Shown: positions 46,073-54,583, numbered from the stretch's first letter. The stretch: DNA of 64,000 nt from Algihabitans sp965233705 (GCA_965233705.1 CBDDTF010000003.1:248001-312000), one strand, 5' to 3'. Translations and numbers: made by a program. Notes: generated by a model not told the origin, from the letters alone.

Positions 46073-46956
46073 CCCTGCTCATCCAACGCGACCCCGCGGA
46101 AGGTGGCTTTCGCGCCCGTGCCGCGGCGTTCCGTCGGCAGGCTTTCTCGCGCTATCCGACGATCGGAATCGGCGGCGGCCTGCTGGTCTTCATGATCTTC
46201 GTCGCCCTCTTCGCGCCGGTGGTGGCGCCGATCGACCCGATCGCGCTCAACCCCGTCGACCGCCTGGAAACCCCCAACCCCGGCCACTGGTTCGGCACCG
46301 ACATGTACGGGCGCGACATCTACAGCCGCACGGTCTACGGCGCGCGCATCTCGCTCATCGTCGGCCTGGCGGCGGCCGCGCTCAGCGTGCTGTTCGGCCT
46401 GGTCATCGGCCTGGTGTCCGGCTACATCCGCCTGCTCGACGCCGTGCTGATGCGGGTGATGGACGGCCTGATGGCGATCCCCGGCATCCTGCTGGCCATC
46501 GCCCTGGTCTCGCTGTCCGGCGCCAGCCTGGTCACTGTCACCATCGCCATCACCATTCCCGAGATTCCGCGGGTGGTGCGGCTGGTCCGCTCGGTGGTGC
46601 TGTCGGTGCGCGAGGAGCCCTACGTCGAGGCGGCGATCTCGACCGGCACGCCGCTGCCCAAGATCCTGGTCCGCCACGTCCTGCCCAACACCGTGCCGCC
46701 GCTGATCGTGCAGGCGACCTATGTCTGCGCCTCGGCCATGCTGCTGGAGGCGATCCTCTCCTTCCTCGGCGCCGGCACGCCGCCGGAGGTGCCGAGCTGG
46801 GGCAACATCATGGCCGAGGGCCGCGCCTACTTCCAGCTCGCGCCCTGGATCATCTTCTTCCCCGGCATCGCCCTGGCGGTGACGGTGCTGGCGGTCAATA
46901 TCCTGGGCGACGGTCTGCGCGACACGCTCGATCCCCGCATCGCCAAGAAGATGTGA
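46069..46956 (+). CDS. Dpp/Opp-type ABC transporter permease (DppC-like), TTG start
   Basis: A 295-residue permease with FGTDMYGRDIYSRTVYGARISLIVG, the EAA-type loop EEPYVEAAISTGTPLPKILVRHVLPN and PSWGNIMAEGRAYF, all DppC-typical. No ATG precedes the first membrane segment. The TTG at 46069, overlapping the DppB stop codon and preceded by GAGG at eight bases, gives the expected N-terminus (LTLLIQRDP) and is chosen as start. Confidence 0.9.
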   Translation: MTLLIQRDPAEGGFRARAAAFRRQAFSRYPTIGIGGGLLVFMIFVALFAPVVAPIDPIALNPVDRLETPNPGHWFGTDMYGRDIYSRTVYGARISLIVGLAAAALSVLFGLVIGLVSGYIRLLDAVLMRVMDGLMAIPGILLAIALVSLSGASLVTVTIAITIPEIPRVVRLVRSVVLSVREEPYVEAAISTGTPLPKILVRHVLPNTVPPLIVQATYVCASAMLLEAILSFLGAGTPPEVPSWGNIMAEGRAYFQLAPWIIFFPGIALAVTVLAVNILGDGLRDTLDPRIAKKM

Positions 46957-46967
46957 GGGAGGCGAGC

Positions 46968-48623
46968 ATGACGATGCACGAACAGCCCGTCCTGGAGGTG
47001 GACGGCCTCTCGGTCACGCTGCCGAGCGGGGCGGACCGGACCTACGCGGTGGAGGCGGTCTCCTTCTCGGTGGCCAAGCGCGAGATCCTCTGTGTGGTCG
47101 GCGAGTCCGGCTCCGGCAAGTCGGTCACGGCCCACACCGTGATGGGCCTGCTGCCGCGCAAGCAGCTCACGCCGGTGCAGGGGGCGATCCGCCTGCAGGG
47201 GGAGAACCTGCTGGACAAGACGCCGCAGCAGCTCCGCGACCTGCGCGGGGCGCGCATGTCGATGATCTTCCAGGAGCCGATGACCGCCCTCAACCCGGTG
47301 CAGCGGGTCGGCGCCCAGATCGAGGAGGTGCTGCGCATCCACACCGACATGTCGGAGAAGCGGCGGGTGGAGCGGGTGCTGGAGGTCATGCGGGCGGTGC
47401 GCCTGCCCGACCCGGAGAAGATGCGCCAGAGCTACCCGCACCAGCTCTCCGGCGGTCAGCGCCAGCGGATCATGATCGCCGCCGCCCTGGCGCTGGAGCC
47501 GGCGCTGCTGATCGCCGACGAGCCGACGACCGCCCTGGACGTCACCACCCAGGCCCAGATCCTCAATCTGATCAAGGACATCCAGGCCGAGCACGACACC
47601 GGCGTGCTGTTCATCACCCACGACTTCGGGGTGGTCGCCGACATCGCCGACCGGGTGGTGGTGATGCAGACCGGCCGGGTGGTGGAGGAGGGGCCGACGG
47701 AGCGGCTCCTGCGCGCGCCGCAGCATGACTACACCCGCATGCTGATCTCCTCCGTGCCCAGCCTGACGCCGCAGCACGCCGACCGCGCGGACCGCGGCCA
47801 GGTCGTGCTCTCGACCCGCGACCTCAACAAGGTCTACGGCGGCCACGGCTTCTTTCAGAAAAGCCGCGAGGTGCATGCCGCCAAGGACGTCAACCTGGAG
47901 GTGCGCAAGGGCGAGACCCTGGGCATCGTCGGCGAGTCCGGCTCCGGCAAGTCGACCGTGGCGCGTTGCATCGTGCGGCTGATCGACCCCAGCAGCGGGC
48001 AGATCTTCATCGACGACGACGAAATCGCCCAGCTTCCCACCCGGCTGCTGCGCCACCACCGGCGCCGCGTCCAGATCGTCTTCCAGGACCCGTACCGCTC
48101 GCTCAACCCGCGCCGCTCGGTCGGGCAGTCGATCGTCGAGGGGCCGATGAACTTCGGCCTGTCCAAGCGCGAGGCCTGGGCGCGGGCGCGCGAGCTGATG
48201 AGCCTGGTCGGGCTCGACCCCAAGGCGGTCGACCGCTTCCCGCACCAGTTCTCCGGCGGCCAGCGCCAGCGCATCTGTATCGCCCGCGCCCTGGCCATGG
48301 AACCGGAGGTGCTGGTGGCCGACGAGGCGGTCTCGGCGCTCGACGTCTCGGTGCAGGCCCAGGTGCTGGAGCTGCTCGACGAGGTGCGGCGCAAGTTCGA
48401 CCTGGCCATGCTGTTCATCACCCACGACCTGCGCGTCGCCGCCCAGGTCTGCGATTCCGTGGCGGTGATGCACCGCGGTTTGGTGGTCGAGTACGGGCGG
48501 ACCGCCGCGCTCTTCGCCAATCCGCAGCATGCCTACACCAAGAGCCTGTTCGACGCGGCGCCGGGCCGGCACTGGGACTTCGGCGCCTTCGAGGAGGCCA
48601 AGGCGGTCGAGGCGGCAACCTGA
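46968..48623 (+). CDS. Fused dipeptide-type ABC ATPase (DppD-DppF in one chain)
   Basis: A 551-residue protein with two complete ATPase units. Unit 1 (about 10-265): Walker A GESGSGKS, signature LSGGQRQRIMIA, Walker B LLIADEPTTALD, H-loop FITHDFGVV. Unit 2 (about 285-545): GESGSGKST, FSGGQRQRICIA, VLVADEAVSALD, FITHDLRV. Walker B of unit 2 has DEAVSALD where DEPVSALD is usual, a known tolerated variant. It energises the two permeases upstream. ATG 46968 follows GGGAGGCGAGC. Confidence 0.93.
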   Translation: MTMHEQPVLEVDGLSVTLPSGADRTYAVEAVSFSVAKREILCVVGESGSGKSVTAHTVMGLLPRKQLTPVQGAIRLQGENLLDKTPQQLRDLRGARMSMIFQEPMTALNPVQRVGAQIEEVLRIHTDMSEKRRVERVLEVMRAVRLPDPEKMRQSYPHQLSGGQRQRIMIAAALALEPALLIADEPTTALDVTTQAQILNLIKDIQAEHDTGVLFITHDFGVVADIADRVVVMQTGRVVEEGPTERLLRAPQHDYTRMLISSVPSLTPQHADRADRGQVVLSTRDLNKVYGGHGFFQKSREVHAAKDVNLEVRKGETLGIVGESGSGKSTVARCIVRLIDPSSGQIFIDDDEIAQLPTRLLRHHRRRVQIVFQDPYRSLNPRRSVGQSIVEGPMNFGLSKREAWARARELMSLVGLDPKAVDRFPHQFSGGQRQRICIARALAMEPEVLVADEAVSALDVSVQAQVLELLDEVRRKFDLAMLFITHDLRVAAQVCDSVAVMHRGLVVEYGRTAALFANPQHAYTKSLFDAAPGRHWDFGAFEEAKAVEAAT

Positions 48624-48812
48624 GCGGGCGCGCGCCCCGCGCCCCCGCTCACCCGCTCTCCGCGCCTCCGCGCCCGCCGCGCCGCGCCGCGACAGCGACG
48701 CTGCGGCCGCGGGCGGGCGGCCCGTGCGGCCGGCTGTTGCACGGGCCGCCGACTGCCCCATTTCAAAGGGAGACCGGCGGGCGACCGCCGGCGGCTCGGG
48801 GGAGTGGGGCGC

Positions 48813-49184
48813 ATGGCAGCAACGGCCGTATTGATCGACGACGATCCCGTCGTCCGTCACCTGGTGCGTGAGGCGCTGCGCAAGGAGAACATCCGCATCG
48901 TCGAGCACGAGGCCGCGGGCGGGGGCGTAAGCCCCTTGCCGCAAGAGCTGGTGGACCTCTTCGTGGTCGACATCATCATGCCGCCGCCCGACGGCTTCGA
49001 GGTGATCCGCGAGATCCGGCGGAGCAGCCCGGCCGTGCCGCTGATCGCCTATTCGCGCCATCAGCCGTTGTATCTGGGCTGGGCCACCCGCCTGGGCGCA
49101 GACGCCGCCGTCGGCCTGCACCAGCCCTCCGGGCTGGGCCAACTGGTCGAGACGGTCCGGCGTTTCGCCGCCAAGGGGCGGTGA
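48813..49184 (+). CDS. Single-domain receiver protein, partly degenerate
   Basis: A 123-residue CheY-like receiver with the acidic pair D10/D11 and phospho-acceptor Asp53 in VVDIIMPPPDGFEV. The conserved switch lysine before the proline (normally KP) is missing: the segment reads GADAAVGLHQPSG. Receivers without that lysine often signal poorly or in a modified way. There is no output domain and no kinase next to it. The start is ATG 48813, after GGGGGAGTGGGGCGC. The partner is unknown. Confidence 0.82.
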   Translation: MAATAVLIDDDPVVRHLVREALRKENIRIVEHEAAGGGVSPLPQELVDLFVVDIIMPPPDGFEVIREIRRSSPAVPLIAYSRHQPLYLGWATRLGADAAVGLHQPSGLGQLVETVRRFAAKGR

Positions 49185-49330
49185 GCCGCCACTGCCCGGC
49201 CGCCCCCTGAGGCTGCGCTTGGCGCTTCCGTGACGGCGCCATCCGGGGTAAGCAGGCGGGGCCCTGCCGGCGTGTGTCCGGCCGCCTTTGCCTTCGACCG
49301 CCAGCACCCCGGGAGTGGCTGTTTCCGAAG

Positions 49331-50446
49331 ATGTCGACGCCCGCGCGCCACATTGCCATGGTCCTCACGCGCGGTGACGTGATCGGCGGCGCGCAAACCC
49401 ACGTGATCGCCCTGAGCGAGGCCCTGGTCGCGCGGGGCCACCGCGTCACCGTCTTCCTCGGCGGCTCGGACATCGCCAGCTTCGCCGAGCGCCTGGCGGG
49501 CAGCGGGGTGCGCCTGGTGTCCCTGCCGGGGCTGCGCCGGGAGATCGCGCCGCTGCACGATCTGGGCGCCGTGCGCCGCCTGGCCCGCGTGCTGCGGGCC
49601 GAAGCGCCCGACCTGGTCGCCTGCCACTCCTCGAAGGCCGGCGTGGTGGGCCGGCTGGCCGCGCGGCTGGCCGGCATTCCGGCCGTCTTCACCGCCCACG
49701 GCTGGGCCTTCGCCGAAGGCGTCCCGCCGCTGCGCCGCCGCGTCTACCGTCTGGTCGAGCGGCGGATGGCCCGGGTCAGCGCGGCGATCATCACGGTCAG
49801 CCGGGCCGACGCGGAGCTGGCCGAACGCTGCGGCATCGCCGCGCGTGCGCCGCTGGTCACGATCCACAACGGCTTGGCCGACGGCCCGCCGGCGCCCTGG
49901 CCGCGGGGCGGCGAGGCGCCGCGGCTGCTGATGGTGGCGCGCCTGGCCGAGCAGAAGGACCATGCCGGGTTGCTGCGGGCCCTGAGCCGGCTGGTCGATC
50001 TTCCCTGGCACCTGGACCTGGTCGGCGACGGGCCCCTGGAGACGGAGCTGCGCGGCCTCGCCCGGCGCCTGGATCTCGGCGAGCGGGTGACCTTCCACGG
50101 CTATCGCAGCGACGTCGAGGCCTGCATCGCCCGCGCCAGCCTGGTGGTCCTGGCCTCGCACTGGGAGGGGCTGCCGGTCAGCCTGATCGAAGCGATGCGG
50201 CGTGGCCGCCCGATCCTGGCCAGCGACGTCGGCGGCGTGCGCGAGCTGTTCGGCGAGCGGCCGCTCGGCGCCCTGATCCCGCCGGACGACACGGCGCAGC
50301 TCGCCGACGGTCTGCGCCGCCTGCTGGCGGAGCCGGAGCGCCTGCGCGACCTGGGCGCCAACGCCCGCGCCCGCTTCCGCGAGGCCTTCGCGCTGGAGAC
50401 CATGGTCGCGCGCACCCTGGAGGTCTACGAAGCGGCGCTGCGGTGA
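49331..50446 (+). CDS. GT4-type glycosyltransferase
   Basis: A 371-residue GT-B glycosyltransferase of family 4. The N-terminal acceptor domain starts HIAMVLTRGDVIGGAQTHV; the C-terminal donor domain has LLMVARLAEQKDHAGLLRAL, FHGYRSDVEACIARASLVVLAS and the nucleotide-sugar motif SHWEGLPVSLIEAMRRGRPILAS (EX7E-like). It probably adds a sugar to a cell-surface glycan. No polysaccharide cluster is nearby, so acceptor and sugar are unknown. ATG 49331 is chosen because the fold begins there. Confidence 0.9.
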   Translation: MSTPARHIAMVLTRGDVIGGAQTHVIALSEALVARGHRVTVFLGGSDIASFAERLAGSGVRLVSLPGLRREIAPLHDLGAVRRLARVLRAEAPDLVACHSSKAGVVGRLAARLAGIPAVFTAHGWAFAEGVPPLRRRVYRLVERRMARVSAAIITVSRADAELAERCGIAARAPLVTIHNGLADGPPAPWPRGGEAPRLLMVARLAEQKDHAGLLRALSRLVDLPWHLDLVGDGPLETELRGLARRLDLGERVTFHGYRSDVEACIARASLVVLASHWEGLPVSLIEAMRRGRPILASDVGGVRELFGERPLGALIPPDDTAQLADGLRRLLAEPERLRDLGANARARFREAFALETMVARTLEVYEAALR

Positions 50447-50457
50447 CCCGCCGCCGT

Positions 50458-50891
50458 ATCAACGCGCCGGCCCGGGGGTACTCCCGTGGCGGCATCGGCA
50501 CCTGGTCGCCGCCACGCTCGTACTGCGGCGCGCCGTCGTCGAGCGTGTAGTAGGCGGGCTTTTCCGAGACGAAGAGGTGCGCCGCCATCGGGCCGAGCTC
50601 CGGGGCCTGGTCGAGGCTGCCGAGGGTGATCGAGATGCGGTCCGCACCTTTGGTATAGAAGAACAGGGGCGTGCCGCAGCTCCGGCAGAAGCCGCGCCGG
50701 CTGTGGTCGCTGGAGTGGTACCAGCCCAGCGACTCCGCGCCCTCGACCGTGATCTGGTCGAGCCAGGCGGCGGTGAAGGCCAGAAAGTGACCGGTGCTCT
50801 TGCGGCATTCCCGGCAGTGGCAGGCGATCGGCGGCTGCAGCCCGCCGCTCACCCGTTAGCGGACGGCGCCGCACAGGCAGGCGCCGCGCAC
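50458..50891 (-). pseudogene. GFA-family (formaldehyde-activating-enzyme-like) gene with an in-frame stop
   Basis: Read from GTG 50891 the frame gives MRGACLCGAVR, then TAA (50856-50858), then RVSGGLQPPIACHCRECRKS and the rest of a GFA/CENP-V zinc protein (CRSCGTPLFFYTKG, LGPMAAHLFVSEKPAYYTL). Other family members have tyrosine at the stop position (AVRYxVSG), so a single TAC-to-TAA change fits. The first zinc motif CLCG is cut off from the rest. The right-hand end also runs on, open to 50178, into the antisense glycosyltransferase gene, so the natural stop seems lost. Restart at GTG 50852 is possible but would lack one zinc pair. Confidence 0.7.
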
Positions 50892-50931
50892 GGGCGGTTG
50901 AGGAGTCGGCGAGGGTCGTTCTCCCGTTGGC

Positions 50932-51513
50932 TCACGCCGCCGGGGCGGTTTCTTTCCACAGCGCCCAGGGCTCGCGCGCCAGCACGCGGCGGACCAGCGG
51001 CTCGAAGTGCGCCAGCGGTGCGGTGTCGTAGTCGGGATCGAAGGCGGTCTGGTCCCAGCGCGCGCAGAAGTCGGCGCAGGCCGCGAAGTGGGGATGGCCG
51101 CGATAGGCCTCGCGCGCGTTGCGGTCGGCGCCGAGGTGGTGCCAGAAGTAGTAGCCCTGGAAGATCGCGTGGTGCTGCACGATCCACCAGGTTTCGTGGG
51201 TCACGTAGGGCTTCAGCAGCGTCGCGGCGAACTCGGCGTGGTTGTCCGGCGCCACGGTGTCGCCGATGTCGTGCAGCAGGGCGGCGACCACCAGCTCCTC
51301 CCCGGCGCCGTCGCGTTCGGCCCGGGTCGCGCTCTGCAGGGAATGCTGGTAGCGGTCGATCTTGTAGCCCAGCTTCGGGCCTCGCATGGCCTTCAGCAGC
51401 CCCAGCACGCTGTCGGCGAAGTTCGCCTGCTTGAGGCGTTCCTCCTCGCGCGCGACCAGCGCGTAGTCCGCGGCGGTGCCGTCCTCCATGCGGGTGAAGC
51501 TCACCTCGTCCAT
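50932..51513 (-). CDS. HD-domain protein of the PhnZ-related group
   Basis: A 193-residue all-helical HD-fold protein. RYQHSLQSATRAERDGAGEELVVAALLHDIGD holds the first His and the His-Asp pair; later histidines are in DNHAEFAA, VQHHAIFQGYYFWHHLG and GHPHF. This layout fits COG4341-type HD proteins, some of which (PhnZ) are di-iron oxygenases acting on phosphonates, while others are uncharacterised. No phosphonate genes are adjacent, so the function remains open. ATG 51513 is used. Confidence 0.75.
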   Translation of the reverse strand: MDEVSFTRMEDGTAADYALVAREEERLKQANFADSVLGLLKAMRGPKLGYKIDRYQHSLQSATRAERDGAGEELVVAALLHDIGDTVAPDNHAEFAATLLKPYVTHETWWIVQHHAIFQGYYFWHHLGADRNAREAYRGHPHFAACADFCARWDQTAFDPDYDTAPLAHFEPLVRRVLAREPWALWKETAPAA

Positions 51514-51569
51514 CTCGCCCCCCTCGTGCGTCGGATCGACCGCGCCGGCTCCAGCAGTCCGAAATGGCG

Positions 51570-51630
51570 CGCGTTTGACGCGGCCGGCGGACCCGGCGAA
51601 GCGAGCCGCCTCGGCCGCCCGTCACTCTAG
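51570..51630. repeat. Diverged type A palindromic element at the end of the MTHFR-like gene
   Basis: It contains GACGCGGCCGGCGGACCCG, aligned to TCGCGACCGGCGGACCCG of the copy at 18946, an inner stem GGCGG...CCGCC, and the terminal GTCACTCTAG. The last bases provide the TAG stop codon of the MTHFR-like gene. Confidence 0.65.
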
Positions 51631-52586
51631 GCGATGGGGCGGTCGACGGTGAAGCCGCTTTGCTGCGCGTCCAGGGTAAAGGCGCCGTCGGCCACCGCGT
51701 AGCTCCAGGCGGCCGAGCGGCGCAGGCCGCCGAGCGGATAGAGGTGGACGCCCTGGATGCAGCTCTCCGGCGCGCTCAATCGGTAGCGGGCGAGGTCGGT
51801 GACCAGCTTGTCCGGCGCGCTGACGCTCATCAGCCGAGTGACGTTGCGGGCCTGCTTGAGCAGGTATTGCATCGAGGGGCCGATGCCGCAGGCGCGCGCA
51901 TGGCCGATCAGCGTCTTGAGCGTGGCCAGGCCGGGCAGGCCGACGCGCACCGGCAGGCGGTTGCCGGCGGCGCGGATCGCCTGGTCCCAGGCGATGATCG
52001 GCTGCGCGTCGAAGACGAACTGGGTCACCACCTCGAAGTGCGCGTCGGAGCGGCGGGCGAAGTCGTTCTTCCAGGCCAGCGCCTGCGCCACCATCTCGTC
52101 GGGAATGTCGGGGTTGCCCTCGGGATGGCCGGCGACCGAGATGCGGGTGAAGCCGTGGCGGTCGAGCAGCCCGGTTTCCAGCAGGTCCATCGAGGAGGCG
52201 AAGGGGCCGAGCGGCCGCGCCACGGCGCCGGCCAAGACCACCGCGTGGCTCGCCCCGGCCTCGCCGGCCAGCCGCGCCAGCCAGTCGTCCAGCTCCCAGG
52301 CGCCGGGGATCGAGCGCGCGGCGAGGTGCGGCGCCGGCTCGAAGCCCTCGCGGCGCAGGCGCGCGGCGGTGGCGATCGTGTCCTCGAAATCGCTGCCCGG
52401 CAGGAAGGTGACGGCCACCGTGGCGCCGGGGCGCAGGTGCTCGCGGTAATCCGCGATCTTGGCCGCCGCCCCCGGCGTGGTCTCGATGGTGAAGTCGGCC
52501 AGCAGCGCGGACACGGCCGCCGGCAGGCTCTGACCGGAAAGGGGCTCGGAGGTCCCGGCCGGCGGGGTCTCGACGGCTTGAAACAT
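51627..52586 (-). CDS. Methylenetetrahydrofolate reductase-like protein
   Basis: A 319-residue TIM-barrel flavoprotein of the MTHFR family, which reduces 5,10-methylene-THF to 5-methyl-THF. Family features: FTIETTPGAAAKI near the start, VTFLPGSDFEDTIATAARLRREGFEPAPHLAARS, SVAGHPEGNPDIPDEMVAQALAWK and VVTQFVFDAQPIIAWDQAIR. It diverges from MetF of E. coli and resembles the MTHFR-like proteins linked to C1 or methylamine metabolism in alphaproteobacteria. Its TAG stop codon is contributed by an adjacent palindromic element. The gene stands alone. Confidence 0.85.
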   Translation of the reverse strand: MFQAVETPPAGTSEPLSGQSLPAAVSALLADFTIETTPGAAAKIADYREHLRPGATVAVTFLPGSDFEDTIATAARLRREGFEPAPHLAARSIPGAWELDDWLARLAGEAGASHAVVLAGAVARPLGPFASSMDLLETGLLDRHGFTRISVAGHPEGNPDIPDEMVAQALAWKNDFARRSDAHFEVVTQFVFDAQPIIAWDQAIRAAGNRLPVRVGLPGLATLKTLIGHARACGIGPSMQYLLKQARNVTRLMSVSAPDKLVTDLARYRLSAPESCIQGVHLYPLGGLRRSAAWSYAVADGAFTLDAQQSGFTVDRPIA

Positions 52587-52728
52587 GCGCGTTCTCCGCT
52601 CTCGCGACGGCGCCCGGCCGCGGCGGCTTACGAGACAGCCTGCGGCCGGGCGGGGCCGGCGCTCTGTGCCGGGCACGACCGCCAGTCGCGTTTTCGCGAC
52701 CAAGCGCCTCGCCGATCGCCGCGTGGCC

Positions 52729-53187
52729 TCAGGTCAGCCGCTTGAGCAGAGTGATGAAGAGCACGCGCTCCTTGGCGTCAAGGGGCTCGAGGATCGCTTC
52801 GCTGACGCCGTCGGCATGGTCGAGCAGCCGGCTCACCAGCGAGCGGCCGTCGGAGGTCAGCGTCAGCACCATGCGGCGCCGGTCGTTGACGTCCGGGGTG
52901 CGTTGGATGAAGCCGCGTTCCTCCAGGCGGCGGATCACGCCCTGAATCGTCGCCGGGTCCATCGCCGCCAGCCGTCCCAGCCGGTTCTGCGAAAGCTGGC
53001 CCCGTTCGTGCAGGCGCGCCATCGCGAAGAACTGCGTGGGCGTGAGTTGGTGTTCGCCGAGGATGCTCAAGAACAGGGAGGAGGCGCGTTGATGCGCCCG
53101 GCGCAGGAGATGCGCCACCTGTTCGTCAAGATTCATGGCCCCGGTGCCCATTTCATGGATCTCGTTCTGTGCGGCTGTCGCTGTCAT
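52729..53187 (-). CDS. MarR-family transcriptional regulator
   Basis: A 152-residue winged-helix regulator with the MarR arrangement: helical dimer part, recognition region LTPTQFFAMARLHERGQLSQNRLGRLAAMDPATIQGVIRRLEERGFIQR, and the wing motif DVNDRRRMVLTLTSDGR. An AT-rich inverted repeat upstream (53244-53270) could be its operator. The start at ATG 53187 is uncertain; two in-frame ATGs lie 12 and 17 codons inside. Confidence 0.9.
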   Translation of the reverse strand: MTATAAQNEIHEMGTGAMNLDEQVAHLLRRAHQRASSLFLSILGEHQLTPTQFFAMARLHERGQLSQNRLGRLAAMDPATIQGVIRRLEERGFIQRTPDVNDRRRMVLTLTSDGRSLVSRLLDHADGVSEAILEPLDAKERVLFITLLKRLT

Positions 53188-53243
53188 TGCCCTGAGCCTT
53201 TCCTGCGACGCTTGCAGCCGACGCTGACGCCAAGTCGCGGCCC

Positions 53244-53270
53244 TTCATATTCAAGAATAAAAATGTGAAG
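53244..53270 (-). promoter_or_regulatory. Candidate MarR operator
   Basis: A perfect palindrome TATTC-AA-GAATA (53248-53259) lies inside a wider inverted repeat CTTCA...TGAAG, about 60-80 bases upstream of the MarR gene in a short AT-rich stretch. Autoregulation through it is inferred. Confidence 0.45.
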
Positions 53271-53312
53271 AGCTTCCATGCTCCAGCGCTTGTCTGCGTC
53301 GTCTCTCCGAAA

Positions 53313-53413
53313 ATTAGAGCTTCCTGATCGTTCGTCCAGTCATGAACCTTCGCAACTCGCCATGGCCCGAGATGAGCCTATCCGAGTCCCCATTGGTAAG
53401 CATACGCTCTAAT
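53313..53413. repeat. 101-bp element with 8-bp terminal inverted repeats
   Basis: It is bounded by ATTAGAGC at 53313 and GCTCTAAT at 53406-53413. The end sequence is like the ends of the type A/B palindromic elements, but the interior is not recognisably related. It lies in the 352-base gap between the MarR and GlxA-type genes, which has no supported gene. Confidence 0.45.
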
Positions 53414-53539
53414 GGTGGGCGTGGATCACCGCTCAGGGTGCGCTGGTGGCCCGGCCCGGCGGCTCGCCGCGGCGGAGGGGAGGCAGCGGGCCGCGTTCGC
53501 GGCCGCCGGAAGGTCGCCTGGGGCGTGCGGGCGGCGCGG

Positions 53540-54583
53540 TCAGGCGGAGTGCCCGGCCACCGCCGCGGCCGCCGCCCGTTCTTCGCGCGGGCTGCGGTCG
53601 AAGAATTCGCGATAGCACTTGGAGAAGTGGGAGGCCGAGACGAAGCCGCAGGCCGTGGCCACTTCCAGCACGGACATGGAGGTCTGGGTCAACAGCAGGC
53701 GGGCCCGGTCGATGCGCAGCTCCAGGTAGTGGCGCGTCGGCGTCTTGCCCAGATAGCGGCGAAACAGCCGTTCCAGTTGGCGGGTCGACAGCCCCGCCAT
53801 GCGCGCCAGGTCGGAGCGTGGCAGCGGGTCCTCGATGTGCTCCTCCATGATGGCGACCACGGCGAGCAGCTTGGGGTGGCTGACCGCCAGGCGCGCGCGC
53901 AGAGCCATGCGCTGCTTGTCCTCGCGGCTGCGGATGCGCTCGTGGATGAACTGCTCGGCCACCTTGGTGGCGAGCTCGCGCCCGTGGTCCAGGCCGATCA
54001 CCGAGAGCATCATGTCGAGCGAGGCGGTGCCCCCCGAGCAGGTCATGCGCGGGCCGTCGATTTCGAACAGCTCGGCCGTCGCTTCCAGCTCGGGGAAGGC
54101 CTCCTCGAAGGCCGGCAGGCTCTCCCAATGCAGCGTGCAGCGCACCTCCTGCAGCAGCCCGGCGCGGGCGAGCAGGTAGGTGCCGGTGGACACGGCCCCG
54201 ATGCGGCAGCCCTGGCGGGCCAGGCGGCGCAGCCAGGCCTCGAGTCGCGGCTCGCGATAGACCTCGGCGCCGAGGCCGGCGCAGACGATGACCGTGTCGA
54301 AACGCTGGGCGTCGCTCAGCGGCTGGTCGACGATGATGCCGACGTTGCTGGAGGCGTGCACCGGCGCGCCGTCCGCGCTCAGCAGCGTCCAGTGGTAGAG
54401 CCGGCGGCCGGTCAGGCGGTTGGCCGCGCGCAGCGGCTCCAGGGCCGAGGTGAAGGCCAGGATCGAGAAGTTGGGGACCAGCAGGAAGGCGAAGCGCTGC
54501 GGCCTGTCGGCCGCGCTCGGCTCAAGGGGATGGGGCCTGGCCGGGGCGGCGGCCCTTTCGGCGGGACTCGGGTCGTTGGACAT
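53540..54583 (-). CDS. GlxA-family AraC-type regulator (DJ-1/PfpI domain plus HTH)
   Basis: A 347-residue regulator. Residues 30-195 are a DJ-1/PfpI-like domain (FAFLLVPNFSILAFTSALEPLRAANRL), with the nucleophile-elbow position being Ser in AVSTGTYLLARAG, so it is probably a ligand sensor and not an enzyme. Residues 235-335 are an AraC HTH pair (PLPRSDLARMAGLSTRQLERLFRRYLGKTP; ISVLEVATACGFVSASHFSKCYREFFDRSP-like). The layout resembles GbdR and other amine- or betaine-responsive regulators. ATG 54583 is taken; an upstream ATG at 54643 would add 20 residues. Confidence 0.9.
   Translation of the reverse strand: MSNDPSPAERAAAPARPHPLEPSAADRPQRFAFLLVPNFSILAFTSALEPLRAANRLTGRRLYHWTLLSADGAPVHASSNVGIIVDQPLSDAQRFDTVIVCAGLGAEVYREPRLEAWLRRLARQGCRIGAVSTGTYLLARAGLLQEVRCTLHWESLPAFEEAFPELEATAELFEIDGPRMTCSGGTASLDMMLSVIGLDHGRELATKVAEQFIHERIRSREDKQRMALRARLAVSHPKLLAVVAIMEEHIEDPLPRSDLARMAGLSTRQLERLFRRYLGKTPTRHYLELRIDRARLLLTQTSMSVLEVATACGFVSASHFSKCYREFFDRSPREERAAAAAVAGHSA

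Noticed and set aside
46827..49307. An 826-codon open frame on the minus strand
   Set aside because: It is antisense to the fused ATPase and receiver genes, both of which carry intact motifs.
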